From the NCBI GenBank assembly GCA_036346225.1, contig JARFIW010000999.1, positions 2,463,001-2,527,000 of the forward strand: a stretch of DNA of 64,000 nucleotides. Reading direction: 5' to 3'. Under the pieces are notes generated by a model that saw nothing but the letters and a program-made list of their open reading frames with translations, had not been told where the DNA came from and ran no database searches. The position numbers and the translations under genes are program-made. Below are positions 12,066 through 23,186 of the stretch, one piece after another. How positions within the stretch are numbered: position 1 is the stretch's first letter; each line of letters begins with the position of its first letter. The stretch comes from Platerodrilus igneus. Its lineage: Eukaryota; Arthropoda; Insecta; Coleoptera; Lycidae.

Positions 12066-12640
12066 AAGTAACTGTAGTTAAGCATGATTATTATTATAAG
12101 CAACTACAAGTATTGGTTGGACAATATTCTCGAATAATATTAATTGTGTGAAAGGATTTACTGGAAAACTATTAATTCGGCAAATATCTAAGTATTGGAG
12201 GATCTTGGCGGCCGCAGGCTACTAAACCCCCTTCACTGAATCTCGGTGAAATAGGGCATAAAATTAAAAACAATAGAAGGGGAACCGAGCTGTATACAAT
12301 CTGTGTGAAAATTTCAGGAAACTGTGTAGGCTAGCTCAGAATATAAATAGGTGCAGGTACGTGTCCAACCAGTTTTGAGACGGAAAACCTAATAATGAAA
12401 AAATAAGCACAGATAAATCTGATGATTATTATAAACAACTACAGGTGTTATTTGTGAAATATCTGCAACTAATGTTGACTGTGCGAAAAGATATATTGGA
12501 AAAAATATTAAATCGGTGAATGTTCAAGTGCTGGGGAACTTGGCAGCCACAGGCTGTACTTACTCCCCTTTCACAACCACTGAATGTTGGAGAAATAGGG
12601 TACATAATTGTAGAATAATAGAAGCGGACCGAACTGCATC
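11975..12640 (+). repeat. Tandem duplication (about 335-bp period) of LINE family A 3' end
   Basis: The block starting 'gtgtaggctagctcagaata' at about 11988 recurs at about 12327. Both copies continue through 'tccaaccagt', a TGATTATTATAA tail, a 'gtgaaaggat.ta.tggaaaa' segment, a 'ttggcggccgcaggct' segment and an 'aatagaaggggaaccgaactg'-like end. The two units differ at many positions, so the duplication is old. It suggests that the family has a long 3' UTR extending past the microsatellite tail, or that two 3' ends inserted head to tail. Confidence 0.6.
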
Positions 12641-12775
12641 TAACACGGAAGAACAGCGCCTATGATGAAAGACATCAAATAAATATAGAAACAAGAAGAA
12701 AATTGTTGAAAGCATATGTGTAGAGCACAGTATAGTATGCCTATGAAATACAAAGTTAGTGCCATTGTCAATGAT
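12641..12775 (+). pseudogene. Short LINE family A fragment (RT C-terminal part)
   Basis: The sequence around 12690-12750 matches the part of the long copy at 11620-11690 that encodes the KTYVWSTALYGCE region. Stops are present. It abuts the BEL fragment starting at about 12790. Confidence 0.55.
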
Positions 12776-12789
12776 GATTTGAGAACAGC

Positions 12790-15600
12790 GAACACGGCGT
12801 TAAATGAAACGGTGCAAGGCGGCTATATATGATTCCGCTGATAGGTCGGAAGTTACTTCAATGTGAATAGCCTTGACTGCAAGGCAAACAAAAATACATA
12901 TATAGGCCTTTTGAGTTCTAGAGCCGCGTCGACGTGACAAAGGAATGGAAAAAAGTCCACCATAGTCGACTGCGACTACACTAAAGGGTTTCACTCCTGT
13001 AACTATTGTAGAAGGTAAGTCGCCCATTGTGGGAACAAATGCGGTTGGATTTAAGTGAAAACAGTGGTTACATTTTGATAAGTAATACCTAATCAAACGC
13101 TTTGCCGACAAAATGCAAAATTTTTGTTCAATTAAATACATTGTAGTATTAATTCCAACATATAAATGATCATGATGAATTTGAAGAATTAAAAGTTGCG
13201 ATAGGCGATGTCTGCTGGGGAGAAGTGCGGGATGTTTAGTTTCAGACGGCAGAGATGAATAGGACAATCGACCACCAACACAAAGTATTCCATCCTTATC
13301 CAAAAAAAGAGAAAGTTTTTGAAATTGTTTAGAACATGGGAGTTCCCTTCTGATGCGTTTGATTTCAGTTTTAAATGCTGATTGCGTATCATTGACAATG
13401 TATAGTAAAACTTGATATAATTCATAATCCACTAAAACACAGGAAAATTTGAAAGTCTTACAAAGATTATTAATAAAACGAAAACAATACGCTAAAATGC
13501 GTTAAATTTTACTAAGTGAAGAATCACACAGAGGAATTATAAGACTAGTGATCTTGGAGTTTTATTTGACTCGTCACTTACATTTACCCCTCATATCAAG
13601 AAAACTGTTAGTGGATCTTTCAAGATATTAGGGTTTATTATAAGACATTGCAGAAATTTTTCAAGTATTGAGGTTTTGAAAATCTTATATCTAACACTAG
13701 TCCGGTCTAAACTAGAATATAGCTGCATTATTTGATCTCCATTTTATGAGTATCACAAAGCACTGTTTGAGTCTGTCCAGAGGAAATTTCTTAAAGCTGA
13801 AGGCATATATCCTGTACAAGGTTATAGTCAAGATTTACTTTTGAATAAGTTTCAGTTATTTTCTTTATAATTTACTCCATGATAAAATTGATTCAGCTGA
13901 ACTTGTTTCCTTCATCAAATATCATGCATCCCGGTCAGTATCTAGACATTCTTGCACGTTTTACATACATACTGCCAGAACAAATTTACTTTGTAAATCG
14001 CCTATTTATGTGATGTGTTCTAATTATAATAGTATTTGTCATAGATGTGATATAAATTTTATTAAATTATATCTTAGAAGTGTTTAATTTGTTAAAGTAG
14101 GATTGCATGCGTATAATTTTATTTTTTTTTATTTTTGTATTGTTTCCTGTAATTGGGTTCTTACCTTTTGGAAATGTTTAAATAAATAAATAAATAAAAT
14201 CGATTGAGTAACAAGTCGATGATTGATGGTAACACTTCTGAAACAAATGTTAAAATTCTTTCTTCTTCAGTGATATCAGTGGACAAAGAAGCAAAAGATT
14301 CTGCGAAAGGCCATAAATCGGGCTACAATTGAAGCCAAAAAGCCCCCCCCCCACTATAAGGATCACGCGATAAGCTCTTGAGGTAATAAACCTCTGGACG
14401 CTGGGTTGTCATCTGAACGAATATGATGCCAACAAACCAAAGAAACCCTATCCTGGATATGAGTCTCACCCTATTGGCTACAAAAGTCTTCCACCTGTGT
14501 GGCGAAGAACAAATCCATGATAAGGCGACTGTGAAATCACTCCATGCAAAGATTTTATCAATATGCAAATAATCTCGATAGATGAAAGAAAATCTACTAA
14601 ATCTGAAAATAGTACTGCAGCGCATAACTCTAAGCTAGGAATAGAGATGCGTTTGAGCGGTGCGACTTTGGACTTGGCCATGACAAAAGATGTAGACACC
14701 CTTCCTAGTGATCTATAAATCTAATATAAAAGACTGCGGAATAGCCTAGTTCGGAGGCATTGTAAAATGCGTAAAGTTGACAAAAAGAAAATCAAGTAGG
14801 TCTCAAACATCTTGGTATGCTGACTTTAGACAATTGCGATAGAGAATCTTTATATTTTTTTCATTTCGTGCAAACATTTTCCAGAGGTGTATAGTCCCAA
14901 TCTAGGCCTAACACCCAAAGATACTGAATAAGATGTTTGGCGAAAAATGTTAAAGCTAAAATAATCTAAGGGGTCATGTATACGGGCCACCTCTGAAAGA
15001 ATGGTTCGCTTCGTACAAGGGAAGTCAACTGTTGTGACTTCAAACGAAAATATGTCTCAATCAGAATGCCATTGGAGGCCTAAAATCTTGACAATTGAAT
15101 CACTATCAAAACTCAAATGATTTGACTGAATATTTTCTGATGAAACGTCTTCCAAAATTGTGCTATTATTAGCTGCCCATTTGCGTAACTCGAAACAAGC
15201 TGACTGTAACAAGGCAATAAGCTGATTGCGTAATTCCAAGACCACGGAAAGATCTTGGCCACCACAGACTAGGTCATCGACAAACAAATTTGATCGAAGT
15301 GCTTGCGAAGCAAGTGGAAATTCATGTCTACCCTCATTCGTCAATTGAAGAAGGCGACGAATGGCAATGAAGGGGCTAGAAGTAACCCCATACGTCACCG
15401 TATTGAGGGAATATGTACCTATCGATTCTTCAGGAGTAAATCTCGAACGAATTAATTGATAATTGCGGTGCGGTTCCCAAACTAAAATCTGTCTAAACAT
15501 CTGACGAATGTCATATGTGAAAACAAAAATGTAAGTACGACAAATTAGTAAATGTTGTAACGCGTTTACTGCATGATTAATTACGAACATAAATTTTGAG
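12790..15600 (-). pseudogene. BEL/Pao retrotransposon pol fragment, interrupted by a LINE
   Basis: Read on the minus strand. Reverse transcriptase lies at 15590-15057 ([29 protein letters not shown], and the catalytic LFVDDLVCGG). A degraded connection follows to 14700, then RNase H-like sequence at 14700-14323 ([27 protein letters not shown]). After an inserted LINE (13505-14202) comes the integrase zinc-binding and core start at 13440-12800 (VGGRLSYSSLP, ALLPSRHRLSQLL, CNHCFHLNP, MGDLPS, VVAVDYGGLFSIPLSRR). The integrase ends abruptly next to a LINE piece at 12775. It is related to, but clearly diverged from, the BEL element at 33510-40763. No LTRs were found. Confidence 0.88.
13505..14202 (+). 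mobile_element. 5'-truncated non-LTR retrotransposon (Jockey/CR1-like 3' end) inserted in BEL
   Basis: The plus strand encodes the last part of an RT protein, including DLGVLFDSSLTFTPHIKK, GSFKILGFIIRHCRNFS and LVRSKLEYSCII, then decayed sequence. It ends with an AAATAAATAAATAAAT tail at about 14181-14198. Orientation is opposite to the surrounding BEL, whose frame resumes on each side (IIDLLLNRF before it, AYCFRFINNLCKTF after it). The exact 5' junction lies between about 13500 and 13550. Clade assignment by recall of the C-terminal pattern is tentative. Confidence 0.75.
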
Positions 15601-16519
15601 CCATGGAAGTATCCATCTCGATATTTGTATACGACATTAATATGTTAAATTTCTATAATTTTCTACGAGTACTCCTTAGTTGGTAGACAACTTTAGTTTT
15701 GGACGCGCTACGACTGGTTGTACAAAGCAGGTGTAAACTATTTTATCAAGGGCAGTTCGCTTTATTGTCCTCTTATCAGCAGGTGGTTTTGAAAATTTCT
15801 TCCATGTGGCTCTTTTATGCACAGAAAATGTTTTGAAGAAAAAATATGATGGGAATAAGAAGCATTACTGTACGAATTTTCCACGAGTAAGGTTATTGTT
15901 GTCTAAACGATGGCCTAAGGCAATACAAATAATGCGTTTGAATATGATCGTCGGTCTTTTGCTTTAAGAAGCCTGCCCCATGTGTGTAAAATTAGAAAGA
16001 TGCTACTCTTGTAAAATATAATTTTATGAAATGTTTTAGTGATAACTTTAAGGTGCAAATTCTGTTTCCTAAATTCTCAATCTGAAAGTAAAATGATATT
16101 TGCAGGACATTCGTTTTAAATGCAGTTAGGAAAATTTGTGGTGTCTATCCTAAAAATAAATCACATCCTTAATATTGAACTTTGAAAATGGAGCAGCTAA
16201 GAAATATTAAAACGTTAAAATCACTTTTATTATCTTGTATATATTGTTTTGGAATTTGGCGTGCTGGTAGTTGTAGGTTTATGGATAATGAGATACAGAA
16301 CGCCATCTCCAGTTGTTAAATTCTCTACAGCGGTCGATTACTTCACCAGCAATAAATTTAGGTTGGATTTTTTCCTTTTTTAAGTGTTTTTGGTACTGTG
16401 AAATCAAAACTTCCGGGCTGTGTACACGAAATTTTTTTAATAAAATCCAAAAACAAAGTATTCTCGACTTCATCAACGACGTAAACAAGATGTAATCCAT
16501 AATTATTGAAACAATCAAT
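15601..16519. other. Unassigned; contains a 79-codon minus-strand open frame
   Basis: Upstream remains of the BEL fragment may continue to about 15710, but I cannot align them. The minus-strand frame 16518-16279 encodes a basic peptide with EVLISQYQKHLKKEKIQPKF and a final NNWRWRSVSHYP. I do not recognise it, and it has neither splice signals nor neighbours that would support a host exon. Confidence 0.35.
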
Positions 16520-17760
16520 TTTTTAACTAGTCTGTAACAATCAAGGCGTTGTGCGCCAATAAAAAAACTTCACCCTTATAGTGAAAAGGAATCAACAATC
16601 TTCCGAGTAAGCTAGGGGTCTATTCCTCGGGTAGAGCTTATGGGGAGTGGCCGTGGGTTTCACAACAAAAAATGCCGTTTTGTATACTGATTCTCAAATA
16701 AAATAGGGGTGCAAAAAGGGTGCCACCAAGTCCTAGAATTGATACAGCATGGGTTACTCTAAGGGAGAACTTTGAAATCCTCAGGGGAAAAAATCGCTTT
16801 TACTACGAACACGCAGGATCTGAAAGAAAACAAAGTTATTATAATAATGAAGGACGCAAGAGAAGCACTCTTGCTACCTTATACAATAAAGAAAAAGAGT
16901 AGTTATTAATACCTATAATTTAAACATAAATAGCAAAAGAAAATTTAAACAAGCTGCTTGGAAGCATTGTTTAGTACTTCCTCATTGTATCACAACCAAC
17001 AACCTTGTTCTTTATAAAAGGGGATATATTCTCTTTTAGCTTATTTATTTCTACCTTTGGACGCACTTGTCCAAAATAAAAGTTTTTCAATTAAATCAAA
17101 TGATGGTTCTTTAATTAAATTTGCCTTTTTCTGTTTTAAAATTTATATACAAAAATGTACAATAAAAAACGTGGTCTAATCTTTTAGACTCAGATATTTA
17201 AATATGAGGGTTTTGATAATTTCTACTCGGAATCAAAATGTCAACAATGAATTAAATCTGACCATAAAGTTTTTAAATACCCAAAATGCACAGATCTGTT
17301 TACTTGATTTACAAATATTTGTTATATATTCAAAGCTAAATAAAATCAGTTCTCATAATTACTTTATGTGTAATACGTGAATGAAATACATTTACGGATT
17401 AAATAAAGAATTAATAATCTTAATTATTTGCAGTAATGTCTAACGTAAGCAATAATTTATACTATAATGAAATCCAAACGATAAAAGTTCTTTCATCTTT
17501 CTCGTAAAACAAACAAAAAAAACTATCATTTTAGTTTCAAATATTCGCCTCGTTGTCAAGTTATTCAGAACAGCTGTTGTCAGGTCAAGTTCTTAGGCTA
17601 ACGCATATCTTATCAACTGGTTGTACTTTAAACTTCATTGCAACAAATACCTTGTTGAGACCACATGTGTTAGCCTGCGATTCTTGGACAAACAAGTGAC
17701 GTCAGCAAACTTCCACATCTGCATTTTACAAAGCATAAGCTTCTTCTTTTGAACTAATAA
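16520..17760 (+). repeat. Dispersed repeat R1, copy 1 (about 1.2 kb, unnamed)
   Basis: Copy 2 is at about 43785-45010 in the same orientation. Shared landmarks in the same order are: 'ctaggggtctattcctcggg' (16612), a 'caccaa.....gg.tt.c.ctaagg' block (16725-16765), the '..acgcaggagctg' block (16800-16850), 'ctcttgctacct.ata' (16870), an 'AAATAAAA.....TTAAAT' block (17070-17105), and 'tggacaaacaa.tgacg' (17687). There is no recognisable coding sequence. It could be a large LTR or a non-autonomous element; I cannot tell. Confidence 0.6.
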
Positions 17761-19124
17761 GGAATTAAATGCATTACGGCGTATTATACTGGACCATTAC
17801 AGGTAACCGTTTTTATCAACTTATTGTGCATTCCATTGAAGTAAATCGAAACATACAATAAATCCATAAAACAAGCTATTCAATGTGCATCATTTTTGAC
17901 TCTTCTTTAACTTACTTTAAAGCGAGATTATTTAACGGTAAACTGAGAAATTAAAACGTGATATCTGAACTAGTAAATTCGTAACCTTATAAATAGTGAA
18001 TTAGTAAAATTAAAAATTAGTAAACATGTGAGTTATCAAGATCAAAAATTAATCGGTGAGCTATCGTTATCGGTGAGCACTGCTACAATAAAATCAGTTA
18101 GTCTACCTTAATAATTATGTAACTTGCTTGCCGTTATCAGAAACAAACAAAAGTCAAGTACATTCTGCACTTGAATACGGTGCCACGTTTATGGCAACGC
18201 GTAGATCGCTAGCTCGGACCTTAATGAGAACCATGGTGCTTCTAATTACAGCGAGTGGTCGTGCCAGACTGATCCTTCTGTCGACGGGATGCACACAAAT
18301 CGTCTGACATTGGAAATGCAGTTCAAATAACCAATGTTTATGAGTAGAGCCTATTTTATTATTATTAATTAATATATGACTCGTGATTGGACTATACAGT
18401 ACTGATCTAAACATTTATTAACTTCGTGAAATTAATTGTTTATTTCAATAAACAATGCAGTGTATTTTATAATTAAATTTATAAGCTTTTATAATCGTCA
18501 AAAAAAATTGTTACGTCTTTTATTATGTGATATTAGTTAAGTAATTTAAATGAACTCTATTGAATTAGTTTGATGAAATATAAGTTTCTAAAACAATTGG
18601 ACATGGCACCGAAAATGGCTAGTGCCGAAAGTGCTCTGCTGTAATTTTTATAGTTCTAAATATTATATTAATTTTTGGTATTGGACCGTCGGAATACAAT
18701 ATGGTGACGGCTGCTATTGATAATAGATATTAAGATTAACCCTTACTGCCTATAAAAAATTTTTACAGATACCATACTGGTTAGGTATAATATTATCACT
18801 CAATTCTGTTGAAAAAATGCATTTCTGTAGGCAGAAGATTTTTCTGTAATTGCGATAAATATGTAAGGAGACCTTTCTTCATATTAACAATAGGACTATT
18901 TTGATATCAAAAATTTAATAACTGTAAAAACAGCAGGACTGAAAGCAGTCCATTCTAGATTTTGTTTAAAATTTGTTTTCTGTTTAATGTACATGTGAGA
19001 AGTTACCATTTAAATTAATTGTCAAGAGAATTTAAGAAGGTAATTATATTTTGCGAAGGTTTTTGCTATATGTAAATTCTCTGAAATATTTTAAATAAAT
19101 GTTATTTTCTTTCTGTAACATGTT
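17761..19124. other. Non-coding intergenic sequence
   Basis: AT-rich DNA with no exon, transposon protein or tandem repeat that I can support. Confidence 0.4.
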
Positions 19125-19330
19125 TTTTTTTCGACAGGTGTTGTAAATAAAACATTCTTTCTCGAGGTTTCCTGTTTCTTTCTTTCTGACCCGCTCCACT
19201 CGACGACTTTTTAGCTAGTACAGCATTCTTTGGATTCCCCTCGTTTTGTTACGGTACTCAGTGCGGGCCGGTTTCTTTGCTTACTTTATTACTTTCTTTC
19301 TTGTCCGCACAGATTACCGTAACAAACTCT
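19125..19330 (+). repeat. Dispersed repeat R2, copy 1
   Basis: It contains 'ctcgttttgttacggtactc' near 19228 followed by a 'gccggtttct' and 'ctttcttgtccgcac' block. These match in order a block at 41540-41720 (ctcgttacattacggtaact, gccggtcttt, tttcttgtcggcac). Only about 200 bases are shared. It may be part of an LTR. Confidence 0.45.
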
Positions 19331-21868
19331 CGTACTTTTCTTTCTGGCCTGCTCATTTGACTGTAACATTATTTTAATCTTCGTCCAATTTAATTTCATT
19401 TGATAATTTTGTGTTAGGAGAATTTTACTAATGTATTTATTATTATCAAAGAGAGTACAATTACTCATTGTATTGTACACAAAGTCATGCTCTTTGTAGT
19501 GTTTTAAAAGATTATAGCATTTCATTTACCTAAAAGATTAATCACGTTGTTATGTTCCAAATTTATTTTTAAAATTTTTCCCTTGTTAGTTCATTACTCG
19601 TTCGAATAAATTCCGTTTCAATTTTTAAATTCTTCAACATAGTTTACTTGCTACTTCATAAGCCCGTTTTACTATAAATCTGTTAAATCCTTCAACATGA
19701 TTCATAATAAATACGCTCCCGAATAAACTCCTCAACTCAAACCCCTTTTTGCTTTTAAAACGAAAATTTATTCTATAAATTAAATAGTCTAGGCATGTGT
19801 TAGGTACCCCGTCATCTCCTAAATTCTTCAACAACCTGTTTACAATAATAATGCTTTCTACAAATTTTCATTTTGAACTCATTTATTTCGAAACGACAAG
19901 GTTATGCTACAAGTAAATAGTTATATCCTGTTTTTAGGTACCCGCTATCTTGGTGTATCTTACGATCGCCATATAATGGTTATCTTTATTGTTCCAAGGT
20001 AACAACTTAAAATGAGGTCGCGCACGATTCGATATAAACCAGGGTTTTCCAGTTTTAAAGCGCTTCGCTAAGCTAGGAATTGGCAGTTCAAATTTGTGTT
20101 GTTTGAACCATTGTTGAGTTTGATTCTTCAGCTTGTGCGCCGAAGAGTTTTCTACATTTATTCGTCACTGTATTTCTGTTCAACAGCTAGGTGTCCTGCG
20201 TGTATTTGGTGAGTTTTCCCACGCATACCCATTTTAATCAGATGCTCTTATTTTTTTCAGCTGGAGGCCAAATGGGTTCTTTTGTTATGTGAAACAACTT
20301 CTTTCTTTACGTAGAACAACTACTTTTGTCCGTAGACTGCTGCTGCAATTATGGTAGCAGAGTAAATGTATTCTGACAACCATGGCATTTCTATGACGAC
20401 TCAACCCCGATGGCTTGCGAGCTAAGTATCAGGATACCTACAGGTATGCAACTTGTTTTCTTTTGTGTGCGTCAATGGCATATTCCGTATCAACGGTTGG
20501 TGTAGTTACGTGACAAGAAACGTCACATTGTAGAACTATTATTTATTGCTGCGATCCGATATTGTCACTCTACAGGTGCAATGTATTATTTTTAAAGATG
20601 CGCGTTAAAAGAACGCACATGTTTATTCGCTTTATTAATTAATTACTTACTTTACAAAAAGTATTAGGTAAAAATATAAAAACACGAGAAAAGCTGTCAC
20701 AGTTTTTATTCGATACTTACCGATTAATTTTATTTTGTGTAAATACGAGATGCGCAATTCGTATCTAAATTTCTAAATTGTCCATACAATATAATTGTTT
20801 GCTGTGCAATAATAATGCTTAATTTATTTTCCTTTTGCTTGTTTGTACAGAATCCTTTATTTATTTTTAGGTGTCAATAGATAATCGTGGGCGATGTATT
20901 TTATTTTGTTTGTTTTCTTGGTATGTAGGCGAATCCCTCACTCCCCGTGTATGGTAGTTAGCCTGGTATCTACTTTTCTTCCAGCTACGTCTAGGTACAT
21001 AGCAACGTACTTCATTAAAATGCTGCCGATTTACATTTCTTGATGTCAATTATATTGTGTCTTTTATGAACAATTTAATTGGTGACTAGTGACTAGACCT
21101 TAAAACAAGGCCAAGGACATTGTGGGAAAGAAGGAAATAAGCTTTGAGTGAGAAGAATTCATTTTATCCATGCGATCAGTGAAATTTAATGAATATTTCC
21201 TTGTAACTACTGTAATGAAGCTTCATAAGATTCTAAATCACTCACCGGAGAGTTAAGATACCATAACAAAATAAAATACGTAACATCGTTTTGCCTTAAA
21301 AAGTTTGCAAGGTTCTAGGAAAAAGAGCTGTAAAAGATAACGATATTGAAACTTAGCATGCACATAAATACATCTTTTCTTCCGCATTTATACAATAAAA
21401 CAACATTAAAATTTAGCAAATTTACCAACATCTGGTGATTAAAATGGGAAACAATGTGCAAGAAAAGGGGTAGCGTTTCCTGTTACGTCACCAATTATTG
21501 TTAAACTTAAAATACGATTCGTTAAATTTGAACATCATACTGTTTTTTATATTTTATTTGTAAACACATAAAAATTATATAATACTAAAGCATAATGTAA
21601 TATTGTAAAAAATATAAAAATTGTACTTAACATAATAAAATATATTCGATATGCGGACTAGAAACAACTTACAATAATAAAATAAACCATAACAGTATTC
21701 ACACTGGCACATCGTAACAAAAATAGTGACGTGTCTCTGAGTCATGGTATATATTTTCATTATTCATACTTAACATTAAAAATATTTTTGTGAACACTTA
21801 GTGATCAACCCTAAAACAACGTGCAATCTTGCAACGTGATAAAACTATAATACTTGAGGCACATTCGT
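19331..21868. other. Intergenic region downstream of ktub; promoter-like block near 20000-20450
   Basis: Most of this is AT-rich and unassigned. The 20010-20300 block is more GC-rich and reads like an LTR promoter: 'gatataaaccagg' at about 20031, an initiator-like 'tcagttc'-type context about 50 bases on, and a GT-rich donor-like 'ttggtgagtttt'. No partner LTR was found. The ktub 3' UTR must begin left of 21869; no single AATAAA stands out, since several A-rich candidates exist near 21590-21680 on the minus strand. Confidence 0.35.
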
Positions 21869-23128
21869 TTATTCGCAGGCCAATTTGCCATCAAAGCTAC
21901 TAAGTGCAATGGCAAAGGCCTGCAATGCACACAATGGGTATCGATAATCCATTGTGAAAACATCTTCTGCAACTCTTCCAAACTGCATAACAATATATTC
22001 TGAATCGCTGTCATGGACGATTTGAAAATTTTTCACAGACGCTTGCGTTACACGTCCATGAAAATTAAGCACGTATGACTGTGTGTCATCATTCCAAACT
22101 GGAGTTTTATTATGTAACTCGATGAGATTATCCATGTTTTTTGCCTTCCAGCTTTCAATCAATCCATCACTTTCATCTTGGGGATATATTAAAACTCGTT
22201 GGTATTCTGGGGTCATTCCAGGTAAAATAACAGTCATTTTACGAGGACCTTTAAAACCTAATACATTTGTGTCATATATAACTGCTGCTAATTCTTGACG
22301 TGGCAATGCACCATCCTTGTTACTTCCTCTACGTGGTGACACACCATTGTCATAGATAGAGAATTGTGTGCCTATTAAATTCGAGCGTAGTTTTCCTATA
22401 AAAATGCAAAACTAATTTGTTAAAGTGTAAAACAGGTTATCTTTAAAACATACCAATATAAGAATCTCCTCCTCTGGTTAAGTCTGTAGGATCGGTAGAA
22501 ATTAAATAGTTGCTTGTGGCACTTTTTTTTCTTTTACGACCAGCTAGTAGAAACACTTTTTTGCCATACTCTCGTTCCAAGTGTAAAAAATATGTTGGAT
22601 ATAGTCCACGATCCATTCCTTTACGATCTCTTGTAATACGACATTTGTATAAGACCTTTTGGGTAGCCGGTTGCAAGACAAATTTGTCTACATTTCCTTC
22701 CACATCACCTTCAGCTTCTACAGCCTGGAATAGTACAAAAAGTATGAGCACTAAGAAGGTATAGTTTAAAGCAAAAAGATTGTAGTTTGTCGGAATTATA
22801 ATGTACCTTTTTCCCTTGACAGCGATCCTAGGTCATGGATCGAAATGCAAATAAAGATGATTTTAAAAACTATGAGTGATTTAATTCCCAAAGAAGATTA
22901 AGAAAAATGCTAAACAAACCACAACAAACATACAGGGAGTATTTATAATGTTCTTTTGACAAAACTGTCCACTTAGTTCGACACTCATTTTAGTTATTCC
23001 GCATTTCTTATATTTGTAATAGTTGGATTATAGAGAGCTAGTCTTTGGTAAATAAAGAGTCGTGTTAAAATTTGTGGTGGAGTCTTGATTATAACCTTAA
23101 TCTATGTTAAAAATAAGACTGCAAATGG

Positions 23129-23186
<58 letters not shown>

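Noticed and set aside
20867..21049. 60-codon basic frame as the missing mRpL19 first exon
   Set aside because: No similarity to the bL19m N-terminus and no donor in a matching phase.
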